Shown piece after piece: positions 13,812-15,312 of a stretch of 15,312 nt of DNA. Under the pieces are notes generated by a model. That model was not told the origin of the DNA, did no database searches, and saw only the letters and a program-made list of their open reading frames with translations. Position numbers and translations under genes: made by a program. Each line of letters begins with the position of its first letter. Positions within the stretch are counted from its first letter, which is position 1. Source of the stretch: Methanosarcinales archaeon (GTDB lineage: Archaea; Halobacteriota; Syntropharchaeia; Alkanophagales; Methanospirareceae); assembly GCA_030665925.1 (NCBI GenBank), contig DAOUYX010000016.1, positions 1 to 15,312 on the forward strand. The letters are read 5' to 3'.

Positions 13812-14636
13812 ATGCTGCTGAAGGAGATAGAAAGTTTTCTGGAGGAAGACATAGGGCAGGAGGATTACGAAGAGATAGTGCCCTACACCAGTTGTAAAGC
13901 GGAGATAACGGTAAAAGAGGACGGCGTCCTCGCGGGTTTGGATGAGGTAAAACAGATATTTGACTATTTCTCCGTTCAATATTCCACCGAATTTGAGGAT
14001 GGAGATAGAATAAAAAGCGGTGATACTATTTTGACGGTGAGCGGCGCTGGTGCGAAGATATTGAAGGCAGAACGGCTTGTACTTAATTTCTTAGGTCGGA
14101 TGAGCGGTGTTGCGACGGTAACGAACGCACTTGTAAATGAAGTGAGGGAGGTAAGCGAGCATGTAAGGGTTGCGGGGACAAGGAAAACAACGCCGGGCTT
14201 CAGGAAATACGAGAAGAAGGCGATTACTATTGGTGGCGGCGACCCGCACCGATTTGGGTTATACGAGGCGGTGATAATAAAGGACAATCACATAAAGCTC
14301 ATGGGGCTGGAGCACGCGATAAAGAAGGCGAAAGAAAAGGTAAGTTTCACGAGAAAGATCGAGGTTGAAGTGGAAAGCATAGAGGAAGCGCTCCGAGCGG
14401 CGGAATTAAAAGTAGATATTATCATGCTGGATAACATGACGGCATCGGAAGTACAGGGGTGCGTGCGGTTGCTTACCGAGCGAGGACTTCGCGATGGTTT
14501 GATTTTAGAGGCGTCCGGAGGGATAAATAGGGAAAATATAAAATCCTTTGCATCCACTGGTGTTGACATCGTTTCAGTCGGCTTGATCACACATTCGGCC
14601 AGATCTTTGGGCTTCTCTCTGAATGTGGTGGAATAG
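13812..14636 (+). CDS. nadC: Nicotinate-nucleotide pyrophosphorylase (quinolinate phosphoribosyltransferase)
   Basis: Converts quinolinate and PRPP to nicotinate mononucleotide, CO2 and PPi in de novo NAD synthesis. The 274 residues match the family length. Signatures in order: LNFLGRMSGVAT (91-102), AGTRKTTPGFRKYEKKA (121-137), GGGDPHRFGLYEAVIIKDNH (141-160, with the PRPP and quinolinate-binding Arg, His and Lys residues), IEVEVES (183-189), DIIMLDNM (202-209), LEASGGI (232-238) and DIVSVGLITHSA (252-263). ModD, a related family, is less likely given these signatures and the nadX neighbour. Its start has no Shine-Dalgarno but a TATA box at the distance expected of a leaderless archaeal gene. 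NadA, which makes its substrate, is not in the window. Confidence 0.95.
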   Translation: MLLKEIESFLEEDIGQEDYEEIVPYTSCKAEITVKEDGVLAGLDEVKQIFDYFSVQYSTEFEDGDRIKSGDTILTVSGAGAKILKAERLVLNFLGRMSGVATVTNALVNEVREVSEHVRVAGTRKTTPGFRKYEKKAITIGGGDPHRFGLYEAVIIKDNHIKLMGLEHAIKKAKEKVSFTRKIEVEVESIEEALRAAELKVDIIMLDNMTASEVQGCVRLLTERGLRDGLILEASGGINRENIKSFASTGVDIVSVGLITHSARSLGFSLNVVE

Positions 14637-14745
14637 AGAGACTCTTTATATGTGTTCTACCATTAGATAAATTGGAATTAACCCCCTCTCCCGTCACCAA
14701 TAAACAAGCTCTCTCACACCTATCCCCCTGCCTCCCGCCAGATGT

Positions 14746-15311
14746 ATGAGGTAGAAAGCTAAATGGAAGCACTCTCTTTTCAACACTTCTGCCTGTATAT
14801 TGATGCAAAGACTTCAATCCTGCTCCGCTTTTCTCTGAATGCTTCCCACTCCTCGATCAGTCTAAGGAATTCACGTCTGATTTTCTTCCAAATATCAAGC
14901 AAATAAGCCTTCCCAGCCCATACATCGAGCGGAGGGACGAGATTTGCCAAAATCCTCTTCATATTTGTATTCTTCCTCGGATAAATGATTGGAACAACGA
15001 AAAATCGGTTAATGGTGGCTATATAATTCTTCATTGAGCTATATCCTTTATCACAGATGATTAAATCGCCCATTCTCATTTTCTTCGAGGAATATAGCTT
15101 TTCAAGGAGTGAAATAAGTATCTTTGCATCATTTGGGCATCCATCGTAGAGTTCATAATCCAATAGCTCGTAATTCTCGGCGTCTATTGCTACGATCAGC
15201 TTAAAACCGACGTAATACCCTTCAGAGGGGTAATAAGACCATTTGTATGGTTTCCCGTCCTTTCCGATCCTTCTCCTGTTTCTCCACGTATTCAGGTCGA
15301 TTTTAATCGGC
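14746..15311 (-). pseudogene. IS4-type DDE transposase, partial (continues right) and damaged at its 3' end
   Basis: Reading in from the right edge, the frame is open with KIDLNTWRNRRRIGKDGKPY, KWSYYPSEGYYVGFKLIVA, DAENYELLDYELYDGCPNDA and DLIICDKGYSSMKNYIATIN, the region around the second catalytic Asp. It goes on to REKRSRIEVFASIYRQKC and stops at 14780. An adjacent frame over the same bases reads GLKSLHQYTGRSVEKRVL and on to PFSFLPH (to about 14746), which looks like the usual transposase C-terminus. The conserved segment with the catalytic Glu, expected between REKRS and GLKSLHQYT, is not visible as a whole. I read this as a small deletion with a frameshift that removed the third active-site residue. 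The start of the gene is beyond the window. From 14637 to 14745 I see no gene. Confidence 0.7.
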
Positions 15312-15312
15312 G

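Noticed and set aside
1..15312. CRISPR arrays, tRNA or rRNA genes
   Set aside because: No regularly spaced direct repeats, cloverleaf-like sequence or rRNA-like stretch was seen on either strand by eye.

Overview
The window looks like a piece of an archaeal chromosome, most likely a methanogen- or ANME-like euryarchaeote. The grounds are short archaeal TATA boxes about 25 bases ahead of start codons (some genes look leaderless), an aspartate-dehydrogenase-type NAD pathway (NadX), archaeal-type CobQ, a MJ1459-like adenine deaminase, a DUF3160 remnant and IS1634-type insertion sequence debris. The assignment is inferred from gene content only.

Layout. (1) 1-3170, minus strand: a TATA box at about 3165, a 38-codon stump of cbiA, then cobQ (cobyric acid synthase) and nadE (glutamine-dependent NAD synthetase, running off the left edge); cobQ and nadE overlap by 8 bases. 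(2) 3200-7128: a gene graveyard. It holds a twin-hairpin repeat, a frameshifted ammonium transporter remnant (minus), a DUF3160 gene cut off at its 5' end with its middle deleted (plus), an intact class-I glutamine amidotransferase preceded by a small frameshifted ORF (both minus), and a decayed IS1634-family element with matching 19-bp terminal inverted repeats. (3) 7141-9600, plus strand, against the direction of its intact neighbours: four genes encoding a DNPH1/Rcl-like nucleotide N-hydrolase, a 120-aa helical protein, and two adjacent proteins that share a C-terminal 'QLDGD' segment, the second ending in two membrane helices. No known system explains this set, so it is the best candidate in the window for something undescribed. 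(4) 9623-13737, minus strand: nadX, a TPR protein and adenine deaminase. (5) 13812-14636, plus strand: nadC, divergent from nadX across a 74-bp AT-rich promoter region with an inverted repeat. (6) 14746-15311, minus strand: a damaged IS4-type transposase that continues past the right edge.

How it fits together. NadX makes iminoaspartate, NadC makes nicotinate mononucleotide and NadE amidates nicotinate adenine dinucleotide, so three of the five de novo NAD steps are here; nadA and the adenylyltransferase are not. Adenine deaminase and the DNPH1-like hydrolase both belong to purine or nucleotide turnover and could be linked through free adenine, but that link is inference. CobQ serves cobalamin synthesis; its usual partner cbiA survives only as a stump.
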